Origin: Ramazzottius varieornatus
Lineage: Eukaryota > Tardigrada > Eutardigrada > Parachela > Ramazzottiidae
Direction: 5' to 3'
Assembly: GCA_001949185.1 (NCBI GenBank)
Contig: BDGG01000001.1
Span: forward strand, 7,786,654 to 7,850,653
DNA: 64,000 nucleotides
A program made the position numbers and the translations under genes. The notes below the pieces were generated by a model. It was not told the DNA's origin. It searched no databases and worked only from the letters and a program-made list of their open reading frames with translations. This document shows, one piece after another, positions 20,926 to 31,599 of this stretch; the stretch's first letter is position 1; every line of letters starts with the position of its first letter.

Positions 20926-22296
20926 CTAAACAACGGCAGTTTGATTTATATCGGGCCACTGCACATGCTTCTTCAAAAAAAATTCCAGCACCAACCTCTT
21001 CGCTTTCGCCATCAAATCTTCCCTTGTTTCCACCACCTTCGGTTCCTTCACGACCACCGGAAGCACTCTCGGCGCAGTGGCTTGTGTCGTCACTGCGGCG
21101 GTTGACGTCAAAGTCTGACGTGCAGGTACATCCTCCTGTTCCAACAACTGCGACCTGCGTTTGTACCGTTCGGCCCGCAATGCCGCTGTCGACTGCCGCT
21201 TTTCCGCTCTGCCTGACCTGTCGCCCTCCTCGCTCCGCAACCGCTTGGCGGTAATCCTTGCGGCTGCCGCCTCCTGTCGTTCCTGCTTGGCCTTCTCCTT
21301 CATCAACGCCACGGCCGCTGCTCGTCGTCGCCGCTGCTCCATCCTCCGCTGCATGTCATGGTGGTTCTTTTCTTCGAAGGCGGCCTCCAAGGCAGGCAGT
21401 ACGGTGTTCTCGAGGGCAGCGATCAGCTGCTTCATGTTCTTCCCCGTTGAGCCCACCTTCTTCAACGCAGCTAGAGTCGAATGAAATCCTTCAGCCTCCG
21501 ATGTGACCAACTCCCAGGTAAACGATCCCGTACCAGTCTCGGGGTCGTACTTGATGTTGGACTCTTTGTACAGCCGCGTTCCGAAGAGGTAGTAATAGTT
21601 GCAGGCTTTCTGGTCCGTCCCGATGGGAATGACACGAAGACGGTCCGTTTCCGCGAACGTGTCGATAAAGTTCACCTTGACTAAATGCCCCATCATCCAA
21701 CAGTTCATCAGAACCAACATCACCTCAGCTTTCATGGCTGGAGGTATATCGTGGAAGCCAATGTAGGTATCGTCGATGAGCGGAAGTGGAGCATTAGTCT
21801 TCTCGGTCACAACGCCCAACTTTGAATTCGATTCATCGACTATAATGTTTTCTTGGGTGCTTTCTTCCGCCAGGATTTTGTCTTCCAGGGCTTCATGGCT
21901 GATCGTGGCTTCAGGTTCGGAGCTAGCTGAGGCTTGTTCGGTGGATGGTTTATCCTCGATGTCGATGAGGGGAGGAAGTGGGCGGAGAAAGGGACAGGGT
22001 AGCTCTGCTTGGGCGTATACGTGCCATTTGCGAATGGCTAAACTGCGCAAGATATCGTAGCAGGTTTCTTCGCGTACGTAGGCTTGTCCGCAACCCTTGA
22101 GAAGCTTGATGATAATGTTGGTGAGGATGGCTGGATCGTAGGCGTAATATTCGTCAGTCTTGGGGTCGGTGGGGGGAAGCAGGCTGATTTCGTACTCGTC
22201 AATGTCGAGCTTGGGCAGGGACAGGTGGTCGGCATGGAGAACGTTGAATATTTGGACGAAATTAGGGACAGCCGAGCTAGCGCGAAGTGCGTCCAT
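20926..22296 (-). CDS. CECR2-like chromatin factor, intronless, no bromodomain
   Basis: A single 456-codon frame. The N-terminal 250 residues follow the CECR2/DDT-WHIM order: FVQIFNVLHADHLSLPKLDI, TNIIIKLLKGCG, a segment ending IRKWHVYAQAE, FHDIPPAMKAEVMLVLMNCW, TDRLRVIPIGTD and YYYLFGTRLYKESN, the last being the signature GLDYWYFYGTRLYKE-like stretch. CECR2 partners ISWI ATPases in nuclear remodelling complexes. The C-terminal 150 residues are basic coiled coil (RRMEQRRRRAAAVALMKEKA) and end without a bromodomain. Neighbouring genes all have introns, so this one may be a retrocopy or a reduced paralogue. A DDT-domain protein of another subfamily is the main alternative. Confidence 0.68.
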   Translation of the reverse strand: MDALRASSAVPNFVQIFNVLHADHLSLPKLDIDEYEISLLPPTDPKTDEYYAYDPAILTNIIIKLLKGCGQAYVREETCYDILRSLAIRKWHVYAQAELPCPFLRPLPPLIDIEDKPSTEQASASSEPEATISHEALEDKILAEESTQENIIVDESNSKLGVVTEKTNAPLPLIDDTYIGFHDIPPAMKAEVMLVLMNCWMMGHLVKVNFIDTFAETDRLRVIPIGTDQKACNYYYLFGTRLYKESNIKYDPETGTGSFTWELVTSEAEGFHSTLAALKKVGSTGKNMKQLIAALENTVLPALEAAFEEKNHHDMQRRMEQRRRRAAAVALMKEKAKQERQEAAAARITAKRLRSEEGDRSGRAEKRQSTAALRAERYKRRSQLLEQEDVPARQTLTSTAAVTTQATAPRVLPVVVKEPKVVETREDLMAKAKRLVLEFFLKKHVQWPDINQTAVV

Positions 22297-22938
22297 TCAT
22301 TCAAGGGAGAGCATCTAGAGAGGTGAGACGGGCCAGGTGAATATTCCTTGGATACAAAAACACAGTCAGTCACATCGTTTCAAGCAGTGGAGCGAGCACA
22401 GCGTATCACTAACCGGGGCGTTCAGTATCCAGGCATTCTCGTCCGGACTCCACAGTGTTACAGTACGGGGCACTGTTAATGAGATGGCTAAAGGCAGAGG
22501 TGGGGTTCCGTGCAGAGGGATTCTCGGATTTGAAGGAAGAATACAGAAGATTTGACAAGTTTGATGGGATAAAACATGCGCTTGGAAACTGGCAGAATTT
22601 AGCAGGGGAGAGAGAGGCGTTCGAATTCGCTCCCTCTTTATCATTTCGAATTTGAAATGAACGCAGCGAACACTTCTTTTGTTCATACAGTGCGTCACTC
22701 CGTGCCACTCACAAACCGCTATTTCTAACCTCACATACGTACGCACTTGGTACTTCATCAAGTTCGCTTACAAAATTTGCTTGCCGAAATCGTACTTTGC
22801 TGTCGCGAAATTTATTATTACGGTACGAATACTTTGATGTCAAATATCATAATTTTCACTGAAATTAGGATCAAACAGACTGAAGCAGCCAGGAAAAACT
22901 TATAATTGAATAGGTGCAAATTGCAAAATGGTTTTAGC
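22297..22938. other. Intergenic region, no gene seen
   Basis: Promoter side of the CECR2-like gene. Overlapping short frames exist on both strands without family signal. Confidence 0.4.
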
Positions 22939-24147
22939 TTAGTCGCTTGAAACGTAGTCGAAAACCGCAGCGAAACCTTCTGCAATAAGGTCCACGTTTC
23001 CACTGGCAAAAACATCCTCAAAAGAGCTTTTACAGTCCCAGGATTCATTGGTTCTGTGAGCGAACTTGCTGCTAGATATTTCAGGGCTGCTGCCTTCAAC
23101 GCAGGAGCCGACATTTGATCCGCATGGAGCAGCAGATCTGCCACATTGTCCTCGGTGATGGAACCGATTAGGTCCTCCTCGCACTTGTGCTTTACGTGGT
23201 GTAGTTCGTACTTTTCCGCTGCATCAAATAGCTTTCTGGCGTTATTGCTGACGTTGTCCACGCAGCCGTAGTACATGAAGCGTAAAAGTCCATCCAATGA
23301 TTTCACAGCGATGATTTCTTGCATTCATCCAGATTGGCCTCAAACATGGCATGGAATACTCACGATGCGCAGCTTAAGACCACTTTATGGACGCGACGCT
23401 CTGCGCCGTCGGAGGAAACCAAGACGAAATCTCGACCAATGTCCGAGGAATACATGTCCATGTTTCGTTGCAGCAGTACGTGGACCAACGGCGGCTGATA
23501 TTTCTTTCATCCTGGCTCAAGCACGGTGCACAGAATATCCACTCTAATAGTTAGGATGCCATCTGTGAAACGCAACGTTGAGTTGTCACCCCAAATTTCC
23601 GTGTGAGGAATCCACTGAGGCACTCCAAGCATCATTTGGTCGTCGTCCAGCTTGCCATGAACCACGTGCACAATCTGCGCTTTTCTGGTGAAGTTCGGAA
23701 GTAACTCTTTTTCTGTTGAATCGTTGTTTACAACTCTGGTGAACAAGTTCAACCCATAACTATATTGACACTATCCGACAACAGCCAGAAAAGCAGGAAC
23801 TATGTGCTTACCCGAACACACAATCCACAATAACATTCCATTTATCCTGGGTGGCCTTCGCGTGGGGTTCTGTATATTGTAGGAATGGATCTGGTGAGAC
23901 CGACTGTCGATGCAGATAAGCTGAAACAAATTTGGTGCAATGTCGACGATAGCTTCCGGGTATGGATTCAACGCGACTGCAATGCCCCAGCTGGATAAAC
24001 TCGGCCCAAATGTGAACCCATCTGAACAAATACTTTCAGTATGCCCTTTCAAGGAATGAAAGTTCTTAATACAGTAGAAAACTCAATGGTGATCGGCACT
24101 GGCTTCGGAAAAGTTGGAGATGTTATTGTCAGCACCGAGTTAGCCAT
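22939..24147 (-). pseudogene. MATH-BTB (SPOP-like) pseudogene
   Basis: SPOP-type proteins bind substrates with MATH and CUL3 with BTB. The pieces occur in the right order but in different frames. MATH: MANSVLTITSPTFPKPVPI (ATG at 24147), GFTFGPSLSSWGIAVALNPY, then PFLQYTEPHAKATQDKWNV in another frame, and NLFTRVVNNDSTEKELLP. BTB: GRDFVLVSSDGAERRVHKVV followed by LSCAS, a TGA at 23360-23362 and VFHAMFEANLDECKKS. After a frame change: SLDGLLRFMYYGCVDNVSNN and ADLLLHADQMSAPALKAAAL. The tail SWDCKSSFEDVFASGNVDLI is in yet another frame. At least three frame changes and one stop argue for decay. Assembly errors could explain one of them, hardly all. Confidence 0.72.
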
Positions 24148-25419
24148 CTCAAGGACCCTCTAATCTTCTAAAAGGATACGGAAAGTTTCGTGAAAACGCC
24201 GAAACAAACTGCGCTTCCAATCGAACGCAAATTCGTATCGGAAGAAAAGAAATGTTCGGCCGCGAAGTACCAGTACCACATGCACGATCTGCGGTTATCA
24301 GTCCCTTCGATTTGCAGGTACATAGACCTCTGCAATGACTTCAATACGTCACAGCACGATCGTCGCATTTGAAAGCTCGCGTAGAGTTCACTCGAGAAAC
24401 TCTGACGTCAAAAAGTTATCAGTGTTACTGCCTAGTAAGAAGTATTGCAATGAATTACCATAAGTACAACACTCAGAGCAAAACAAGTTCGCCTTCTGTG
24501 TCGTCGTTGAACATGAAATAGTGCTGGGCACCTTCTGTAATCGAAATGGTAGGAACAACATCCAGAATAACACTGGCAGCTACTTCCGAGGGTATCTCCT
24601 CTTTATGCACGATTCCGCACTTTCGAAAGCAATTCTGTATATAATTGTGGTCTTCACACTTCTGAGCGCTTCCAGCGACCAGTTACACGCATCAAACACC
24701 GTTACCTCTTGCACGAAATAACCATGGTCATCCATGCTGTTTGATATTCACTCGGAAAATCGCATTTTCTTTCCGCTTTGGATTTGCAGGAGTACAACGC
24801 CTCACTGTAGTACATATTGTCTGAACTATTCCAGTACTTTTCGAGCGTTCACTCCCTTTCGCCATGTCATATTTCAGAAAACTTCCTAAGACAACAGAGA
24901 ATCCGGAACAGTACGAAAAGATGGGACCTCTGTATAGCACATAGCCGAAGTCCGGTCTGGTCTGTACTGGTTGTGACGTATTACTTCGCGTGAATTTAGG
25001 GTGATTCGCAACTTGCCCTGGATGCTCATGTTAAAATCCGGTTTCTGACGTATTGAAGTCATTGCAGAGGTCTATGTATCAGTTATTCGATCAAGCTCGG
25101 TCGCTGTCAGTCTGTGCAGCAGTACCAAACTACGCGAAGGCACGGTCAAGACAGGGAGTCTGCTTGGGCAACGGCAAGAAGCAGCAAGTCCTCCGTACAT
25201 GATCAAACGTTCTGGGAATATCTTATCAGGACCAAATAAAAGTCGTTGCTCACATTGACCTGCCGTTTCATAAACGAACAGCAAGCAACCTAGTCAAACA
25301 TATGAGTACATTTGCTGTAAGCGCCCCACCTTGTTTCATCAACCCAGACAGCGCCCCCTTGGCACAACTCACAACAGTAACCAGCACGATAAAGGGTTCG
25401 GTAAGAGATTAGACAGAAA
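24148..25419. other. Intergenic region containing an inverted-repeat element
   Basis: It contains the pair of 33-bp inverted repeats described separately (24319-25078). No coding gene is supported. Confidence 0.4.
24319..25078. mobile_element. Inverted-repeat element of unknown family
   Basis: TACATAGACCTCTGCAATGA plus 13 further bases at 24319-24351 recurs as its exact reverse complement at 25046-25078. The 694 bp between hold no recognisable protein. I could not identify a target duplication. Confidence 0.55.
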
Positions 25420-27682
25420 TTATGACATGTCAATATCTTGTTGCTCTTCGTCAGTTTCCCAGTCCGACCCAGCGTCGTCGCCGTTTTCTGGTACAGCGGA
25501 CTGCGAAACTTCTACCGCGTTTCCTTCCTTCTTTACCGCACTCGTCGTCATATCTTGTTCGTCTTCTGAATCACTTTCGTCCACAGGTAGGGTCGCTGCT
25601 ATCGTTGATAAGTGTTCGTCACACTGAGCGATGATTTCGTAGCACACTCCATGCGGCGTGACAGAAAACTGCAAAATGCGTTCGCTAGTCTACAGCTACA
25701 AATGAAACTCGGCAGAGAATCTCGACAACAGTATTTGCTCAAGTGGGGCACGATTTTAGTGGTATTGACTTCCAGCGTGCGCCACTTAAGAACAACGATT
25801 TTGTCGAGTTATTTGTTGTTTCGCCCAAGCGGCGTAGGCTTCCAGCCAAAAACACTGCAAACGTGCGCCACTTGGGGAAATAATCCAACCCGACAAGACA
25901 GTTTTTCCCAAGTGCCGGACGTGTACAGTGTTTTCGGTTAGGAGCATGCGCCATGTGGGAGATGTTCTTGTCAAGTTTGTCCCAGATTAGTCTCGGATGA
26001 TGAATTCTTACTTTTTTGGCCCTTTTAAAATCCGAACGCGCTTGCGGATACCACTCTTGGCCGTGCAGGAAGTGAGCGAGTCCACTCAGATACCATAACT
26101 AGACACGGCAAAATCAGGTGCATAAACATTTTCAGAAAACGAAAGACAACAGGAATTTCGACCCTTAACAGACAATACCAAGCTTACCTCAGGGTCGGTT
26201 GGATTTTGTCCAGTAAAATCAGCAAACATTCGCTTGGCGAGTTCGAACTCGTCGCATTCTATCAGGGCTTTCGCTGTGTCAATTTGGAAAGACAGCGGAG
26301 GAATATTACTCCCCTTTCCAGACAAAAGAGGAAACTAGTAAGCTTGGCTTCAATATTACAGAAGATTGAGCATCACGTACCTCTTCTCCGTCAACTTGTT
26401 GACTTGTGGAGCTACTTCCTTCAACGTGATGTGGTTCTGTAGCGGCGAGTGGCCGGTCGTATCCGTCTTTGTACCAGAGTGAAAGACCTCCTCGCAAACA
26501 CTGTCTGGCTGCCTATCAGGAAACAATATGGTTTGTGAAACAGCCTAAGGAACATCAATATAAAGCGAGGATTTACTCACGTTTTTGTCGCCTTTTATTA
26601 AGTGAAGGTTCGCCATCTGTTGGAAAGCCTCGGGGTTCTTGGGGTCGGACAGCATGGCTTTCTCGATGACGTATTTGCAGGCTTCTTCCGCTTCGGCTTC
26701 ATCACTGCAAAATATCGCAGAAAAGTCAGCAGGCTACGTCCAAAGCAGAAAGAACAACGAAGAATTACAACAGCAACTTCGTCAAAAAAGAACCGAGCCT
26801 GAGTCGACAGACCCAAGCGCTGCTCAAACCCTAACAAGGCCGTGCCACACTGCTAAGCCAAGGCCGTGCTCATACTGTGCGTTTTAAGCAACACAATGAC
26901 GTGACGACACTCGACTGTTAACATGATCGCAAACGGCCATGTAACGCTACTGTTATGACGTCATAAGTTGCTTTGACAGACCATTGCAAATATTCAGATT
27001 TCAGTTTCGACTTACCATAAATCGGTCGTATAAAGCTCCGATATCGCCAGGTAAGCATTCGACAGATCTCTGGAGGAAGGAGGATCATTTTTGACCGTTG
27101 TGGAGAACGTTGAAGAAGCCGACGTTTCCCCACCACCCAAATTCGTCAGCGTACTGTTGACTTGTTCAGTCGTCATCTCGGTATCCGCAGCCTTCTCTAA
27201 CTTTTCCGCGTTCTGCTTCTCAGCGATCTCCCTCTCCATGACTTCGATTCCCTTCGTGTATTGCACTAGCGCATCCTTCCCTTCACACAGCTGCGCTAAT
27301 CCCAGGTACTTCCTCCATCCTTTCAGAGGGCTAGCGGCGATGGCCTTGTGATAGTGCGCTCGAGCTTTCTGGATGTGGCCGGTCTCCGTGTAACACTGCG
27401 CGGCGGCTTCGAGTATGGAAACATCAGTGGGGAAACGCTCGACCGCGCGGTTGGCAAATTTCTCGGCGAGGACAAACTCACATGATTCGACGTAGTTTTG
27501 AATCTACAACAGGAGAAAACAGTGAAGACAGGAAATTCCCACGTGGAGTTCTATTCTGACCAAGTGACGATTACCTTCTCCAAGAAGCCTTCGACGGTGG
27601 CGATGTTCGCAAGGCTGGGTGATGAGGCTTTCATCTCGCGGAATCCGCCCGACTGGCCCTTCCTTCCTTTAGGTTTTCCCAT
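25420..27682 (-). CDS. TPR protein, probable assembly chaperone of ribosomal protein L4 (Acl4-like)
   Basis: Exons: 27575-27682, 27016-27503, 26581-26704, 26381-26512, 26188-26334, 26012-26098 and 25420-25668; every phase agrees; 444 residues. The N-terminus is a short basic MGKPKGRKGQ. Helical TPR units follow: AEKFANRAVERFPTDVSILE, QKARAHYHKAIAASPLKGWR, EEACKYVIEKAMLSDPKNPE, ECDEFELAKRMFADFTGQNP and WYLSGLAHFLHGQEWYPQAR. The tail is strongly acidic (DESDSEDEQ, DDAGSDWETDEEQQDID), as in yeast Acl4, which holds Rpl4 in the nucleus before 60S assembly. The resemblance is one of architecture and I am less sure of orthology than of the TPR fold. The gene is head-to-head with NUDT14, 344 bp apart. 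Intron 6 holds the palindromic repeat. Confidence 0.72.
25738..25962. repeat. Intronic palindromic repeat, Acl4-like intron 6
   Basis: Arms CAAGTGGGGCAC, GCGTGCGCCACTTAAGAAC, CCCAAGCGGCG, ACGTGCGCCACTTGGGGAAA and GCATGCGCCATGTGGGAG alternate over 225 bp. Confidence 0.8.
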
Positions 27683-28026
27683 CGCTACTGGAAGATAAAC
27701 GTGGAACTGTAGAGGATGTTTGTTTAACGCCGAGAACCATGAAAAATCAGAATAGGTTCTGCTGGGAGAAAGAGATTGCGAAAGTGCTTTCGAACAGCTG
27801 TTTCCGGTGACATCATCCACCGGTTCCACGGTTGAAGGGCACAACGAAAACATAAACCAGGAAATTCCTCACACGAGGACATGCGATGGCGTTCCTGTTT
27901 CTACTTCAAGTGTACCACACTGGTCGTGCTTCAGGAAATCTTCACTTTTCAGGGAGCGAAGTAAAGCGAACTCATTAATCATTATTAATTTTGGGAATTG
28001 ACATTTCAGACGATTCTGCTTGCAAG
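27683..28026. promoter_or_regulatory. Divergent promoter interval, Acl4-like gene / NUDT14
   Basis: 344 bp separate the two start codons, so both promoters must lie here. No TATA-like element is convincing. An acceptor-like TTTCAG at 28006-28011 suggests a 5' UTR intron for NUDT14. Confidence 0.4.
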
Positions 28027-29637
28027 ATGGACGACTCCCTGAAAGGACATCCTCCGAAAGACCCAAAGGTGGATAATCGGGATACTTTACCGTACGAGGT
28101 TAGCGTGAACGAAGAAGTCAGGAGGAAGATCGAGAGCTTGCAAGGTAAGCAGCTTCATCACTCTGATACCACCGGAAGCGCAGTTGAATGGTTGCTAGTA
28201 ACCCGTTCTCCATCTCGGATGGTCGGTTCGCCTTGTGCACTTCCATGTCCGTGTCGTCAGCTAGTAAACCCAACTTTGTAAGTCAATGTCAACATCCAGG
28301 CGATTTTTCTCGGAATTGTTGAGTGGTCGTCTTGCGTCTTTTGTTGTATCAGGTGGGGTTGCAGAAGATCTTTTTGCGGAATCATAGGAATTTGCTAAAT
28401 TGTTCTGTTTCTTTCAGATGTCAAGATCAAAAGGTGCGAGAAGTCCATCTACATCCAGCCGATGACCATGACATACAAGCAAGTTCGTACTTTACTTACA
28501 CCAAGCCGTTATCCATCAACTTCTGGTGGTGCAACTTCCAGCGTGAAGGCTTTCTAACTTGTGGTAGAATGGCCGCGAGAAATTCTGGGACTTTATCAAG
28601 ACGCACGATAGTGTCAGCATCATCGTGTATAACAGAACGAAAGACTCGCTCGTCTTCGTCAAGCAATTCCGTCCAGGTATTCACGATATTGTCTGGGAGT
28701 TCGGGAAAATTAACATACTCGATCGGATCGTTTTCCCAAGTGGCGCACCTTTTCGCTGTTATTGGCCGGACGCCTGCGCTAACTGAGAAAACGATCTGGT
28801 CGATTGTTTTCTCAAATGGCGCACGGATTTGGTGATATTGATGGTAGAGTGCGCCACTTGGAAAAACGACCCGATCGAGCCCGTACACCGAGCTGGGAGC
28901 TCGCATTTCTTTTTGTTCGCCCAACCTGCTGCATGTCACTTTTTTCGTCTTGTCAACAGGTGTCTGGATCCATACTACGGACTGGTCTGTAGATAAGTCC
29001 ACGGTTGACGTTCAGAACTTTCCAGCTCGCCTCGGGATTACGTACGAACTCTGCGCTGGGATCGTCGATAAGGACTTACCGCTCGACGTCATCGCTCAGC
29101 AAGAAGTCCTGGAGGAAACAGGCTACCAAGTCTCGTCGAACGATCTAGAACTCGTGACCAGCATGAGGTGCTTTCGGACTTTGGCACTGCTCCATTTCCT
29201 TTTGTGGTGAACCAGATCGATAAGCTCATTCTCCCAAGTGGCGCCCGCTTCCAAGCGATAACGCTGTGGAAGTACGTGACTTGGGAGGATAATTGTCGAT
29301 TTTTATGCCGAGCTCTCAAGTGAACGTTCATTTGATATTGTACTTCATTGTCAGATGTTCACAGACCGAAGTGACGGTAGTTCATTGCAGGAGTAATGTG
29401 GGGGTCGCGGGTTCACTGCAGACTATGTATTACCTGGAAGTGACGGACGACCAACGCGTATCAAAGGGAGGCGGAAGTGACAAGGAAGGAGAGCTGATAG
29501 AGGTCGTGGAGATACCGGTGGAGAATGTGAAAGAAATGATGTTCGACCAGAAGCTGGCTCGTCCTGCTGGTCTAATGTTTGCTTTGATGTGGTTTTTCCA
29601 GAATAAATATCAACAGAATCGATCACCTATAACGTAA
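28027..29637 (+). CDS. NUDT14: NUDT14, UDP-sugar diphosphatase
   Basis: Hydrolyses UDP-glucose and ADP-ribose to sugar-1-phosphate and nucleoside monophosphate in the cytosol. Exons 28027-28144, 28418-28482, 28568-28676, 28960-29167 and 29391-29637; phases agree; 248 residues. Family landmarks in order: YIQPMTMTYKQNGREKFWDF, IKTHDSVSIIVYN, DSLVFVKQFRPG, the Nudix box region ELCAGIVDKDLPLDVIAQQE continuing VLEETGY, then the VGVAGSLQTMYYLEVTD stretch and EGELIEVVEIP. Human NUDT14 has KTHDSVTVLLFN, VKQFRP and GSRQTMFYTEVTD at the same places. The arginine of the classical REUxEE Nudix box is replaced by glutamine; human NUDT14 also departs there. Introns 3 and 4 carry the palindromic repeat. Confidence 0.92.
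28731..28868. repeat. Intronic palindromic repeat, NUDT14 intron 3
   Basis: CCCAAGTGGCGCACC ... GCCTGCGCTAACTGAG and CAAATGGCGCACG ... GAGTGCGCCACTTGGAAAA, two hairpins. Confidence 0.8.
29230..29290. repeat. Intronic palindromic repeat, NUDT14 intron 4
   Basis: One unit: TCTCCCAAGTGGCGCCCGC and GTACGTGACTTGGGAGGA. Confidence 0.65.
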
Positions 29638-29970
29638 CGTGTGTTGTCCGACAGCTAACTTTCCTCTTGCTTTTATTCGTGGGAATTTCTAGAGTGGTTG
29701 TTTTACTGAAACCAGAGAGAATTTAGGCCAGCAAAACATTATTCTTGGTGAAAAGATATTCGTGAGACAGGTGCGGTTGCCGCTTCTCCATAAACTTCAG
29801 CCGTCACATTTGAAACTCAAAGCTGTTGGAAGAAAAACTAACGCTGAATCGCTGATAGAATGTAGGACAGTGGCATAAGACAAAAGGGGGTTACAGAACT
29901 GAAGACCGCTAATTCTTGTGGTAGTTCAGAGGAAGAAGGAAGTGCTCCGGTCCGTCTTCCTTCAACCCAG
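29638..29970. other. Convergent spacer
   Basis: 3' flanks of NUDT14 and the gene at 29971-31599. I see no feature. Confidence 0.4.
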
Positions 29971-31599
29971 CTAGTAGCGCGGGAACTTCTTCAGCTCGTT
30001 CGTGACTTGCTCCTCACGTCGCTGCGCTCTATCGCTCTCCGCATCCGGATCGTCTGGCAGTGGACCAAAGCGGGTCAGATGGATGTGTCCCATGTGGAAA
30101 GGAGTGACGGCTGGGGCTCAGCAAACCTAGTTCCTCCGTCAGCGAGGAAGAAGCAGTCGCGCAAAGTCATTTACGTACGTCAAAGAAGACTCTAGTCGAT
30201 TTCTACTGACCCACAGTTCGGCGAGTCTTGTCCTTGTCTTCCTCCAAGTAGCGTCGTAATGCGTGAAACAGCTTAATGAGCGTATGTCGTCCTTGCTTGG
30301 CCATGGCGGTCTTCCGCTTCTTATTCCCATCATCCTTAGGATTCTTCGAAACTACCTCCAACCATTCCAGCTGTTCAGAAGGAAACGGCCACAAGCGCCC
30401 ACCTTTATTCATTGCGCGATACAGCTGGACGAAACGCTTGTTTCGGTTGGAGATCTGGTGGAGCTCGATGGACAAACCGAAGACTCGGATCTTGTGAACC
30501 CAGAAATCGCCTCTGCCCGCCACGAAGGAGTAGTCAAAGTCTAGCTTCTCGAGCTCGTCCTGGTTGTACTTCTGAGCTCCTTCTCGCCCATCTTCCTCTT
30601 CCCCTCGTTCGATCACGGACATCCAGCTGAATGATCTGGTGTACAGCAACCCGAAAGTGGGAAAGGTACGAGGAAACTGAATACAGCAGTCGTGTAGAGC
30701 ACCGTCAGTTCTTTTGGCCACATCCTTCCCCCGCCGAAAAGGAACAACTCGTCCAACAGCGCTTCTTGGTGGATCTTGAACCCGACCAGCATCGTGGCCT
30801 TGATGTGCGAGTGTCTCAGGAAATAATCTTCCAGAAAAGTGCCTTGCGGATACTTTGGCCATATCTTTTTCCCCTCGGTTGTTTCCACCTTCAGCAACAG
30901 AGACCGTACCCTACTGCACGAGTTCTTGTTTTTTCTTCTTCCACGTGTTGCAAGGTCGTCGCCACTACTTGTCCAAGCACGTCTAGCTCGTCTTTGTTAC
31001 TCCATTTGAGTTCAACATAGAGATTGCCCCTCCCATCTCGAACGTCTCCGCTCCCGAAGGTTTTCAGTACATCCGGCCACTTCTTGGACACCCTGAAAAA
31101 CAACATACATATGTGCGATTTTCACGCCAGTCACCCTTCCAGCTGTGCAACGGCAACAGCACTATCTCACCGGCGGTAACGAGCCCGGCGGTTGACGTCC
31201 AGATGGGAAACAGTCTCCATCAAAAGTTTTGAGTGAATATCGGAAATTGACACCTGCTTTGCTCCCACAAAGAGCGACCAAGAGCGACGTACAGTATTGG
31301 CAGAGTTCAGAAACGAGGCAAAGGACCGTAGAATTTTACCTGCCTCTGTTCTCCTGCAGTGCCATTTTCATATCCTGTTTCGAGGAAAATTGCACGGTGC
31401 ACGCAACATGAGCGCCTGTCCCGGTCCCATGCTCGAAGCGTTTGGACGCGATGGACAAGAAGAAGCTTCGGATTTGCTCGAGAGTAACCTTTGGAATGTG
31501 GTTCATCAGAAGGGAATATTCACCGCGGTGGCGCTTTCTGGCCGGCATCACCGCGCTCACAATATTCCCGGATCGCTTCGTGGTATTGCCGGAAGGCAT
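29971..31599 (-). CDS. Unrecognised multi-exon gene with two 26-nt introns
   Basis: Exons: 31340-31599, 30915-31092, 30703-30888, 30211-30676 and 29971-30116; total 411 residues, every phase consistent. The start is basic (MPARKRHRGEYSLLMNHIPK) and the end is charged (DRAQRREEQVTNELKKF). The middle holds WPDVLKTFGSGDVRDGRGNL, WPKYPQGTFLEDYFLRHSHI, DYSFVAGRGDFWVHKIRVFG and GRHTLIKLFHALRRYLEED. I recognise no domain; no signal peptide or membrane helix is evident, so it is probably nuclear or cytosolic. Introns 2 and 3 are 30889-30914 and 30677-30702, each exactly 26 nt with GT...AG. Without removing them the frame breaks at once. Confidence 0.55.

Noticed and set aside
21024-21506. Several plus-strand frames rich in arginine and proline
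   Set aside because: They are shadows of the charged coiled coil of the CECR2-like gene on the other strand.
31150-31270. An extra exon between exons 1 and 2 of the unrecognised gene at 29971-31599
   Set aside because: Readable peptide exists here, but no acceptor choice agrees with both neighbouring phases, while direct joining of exons 1 and 2 does.
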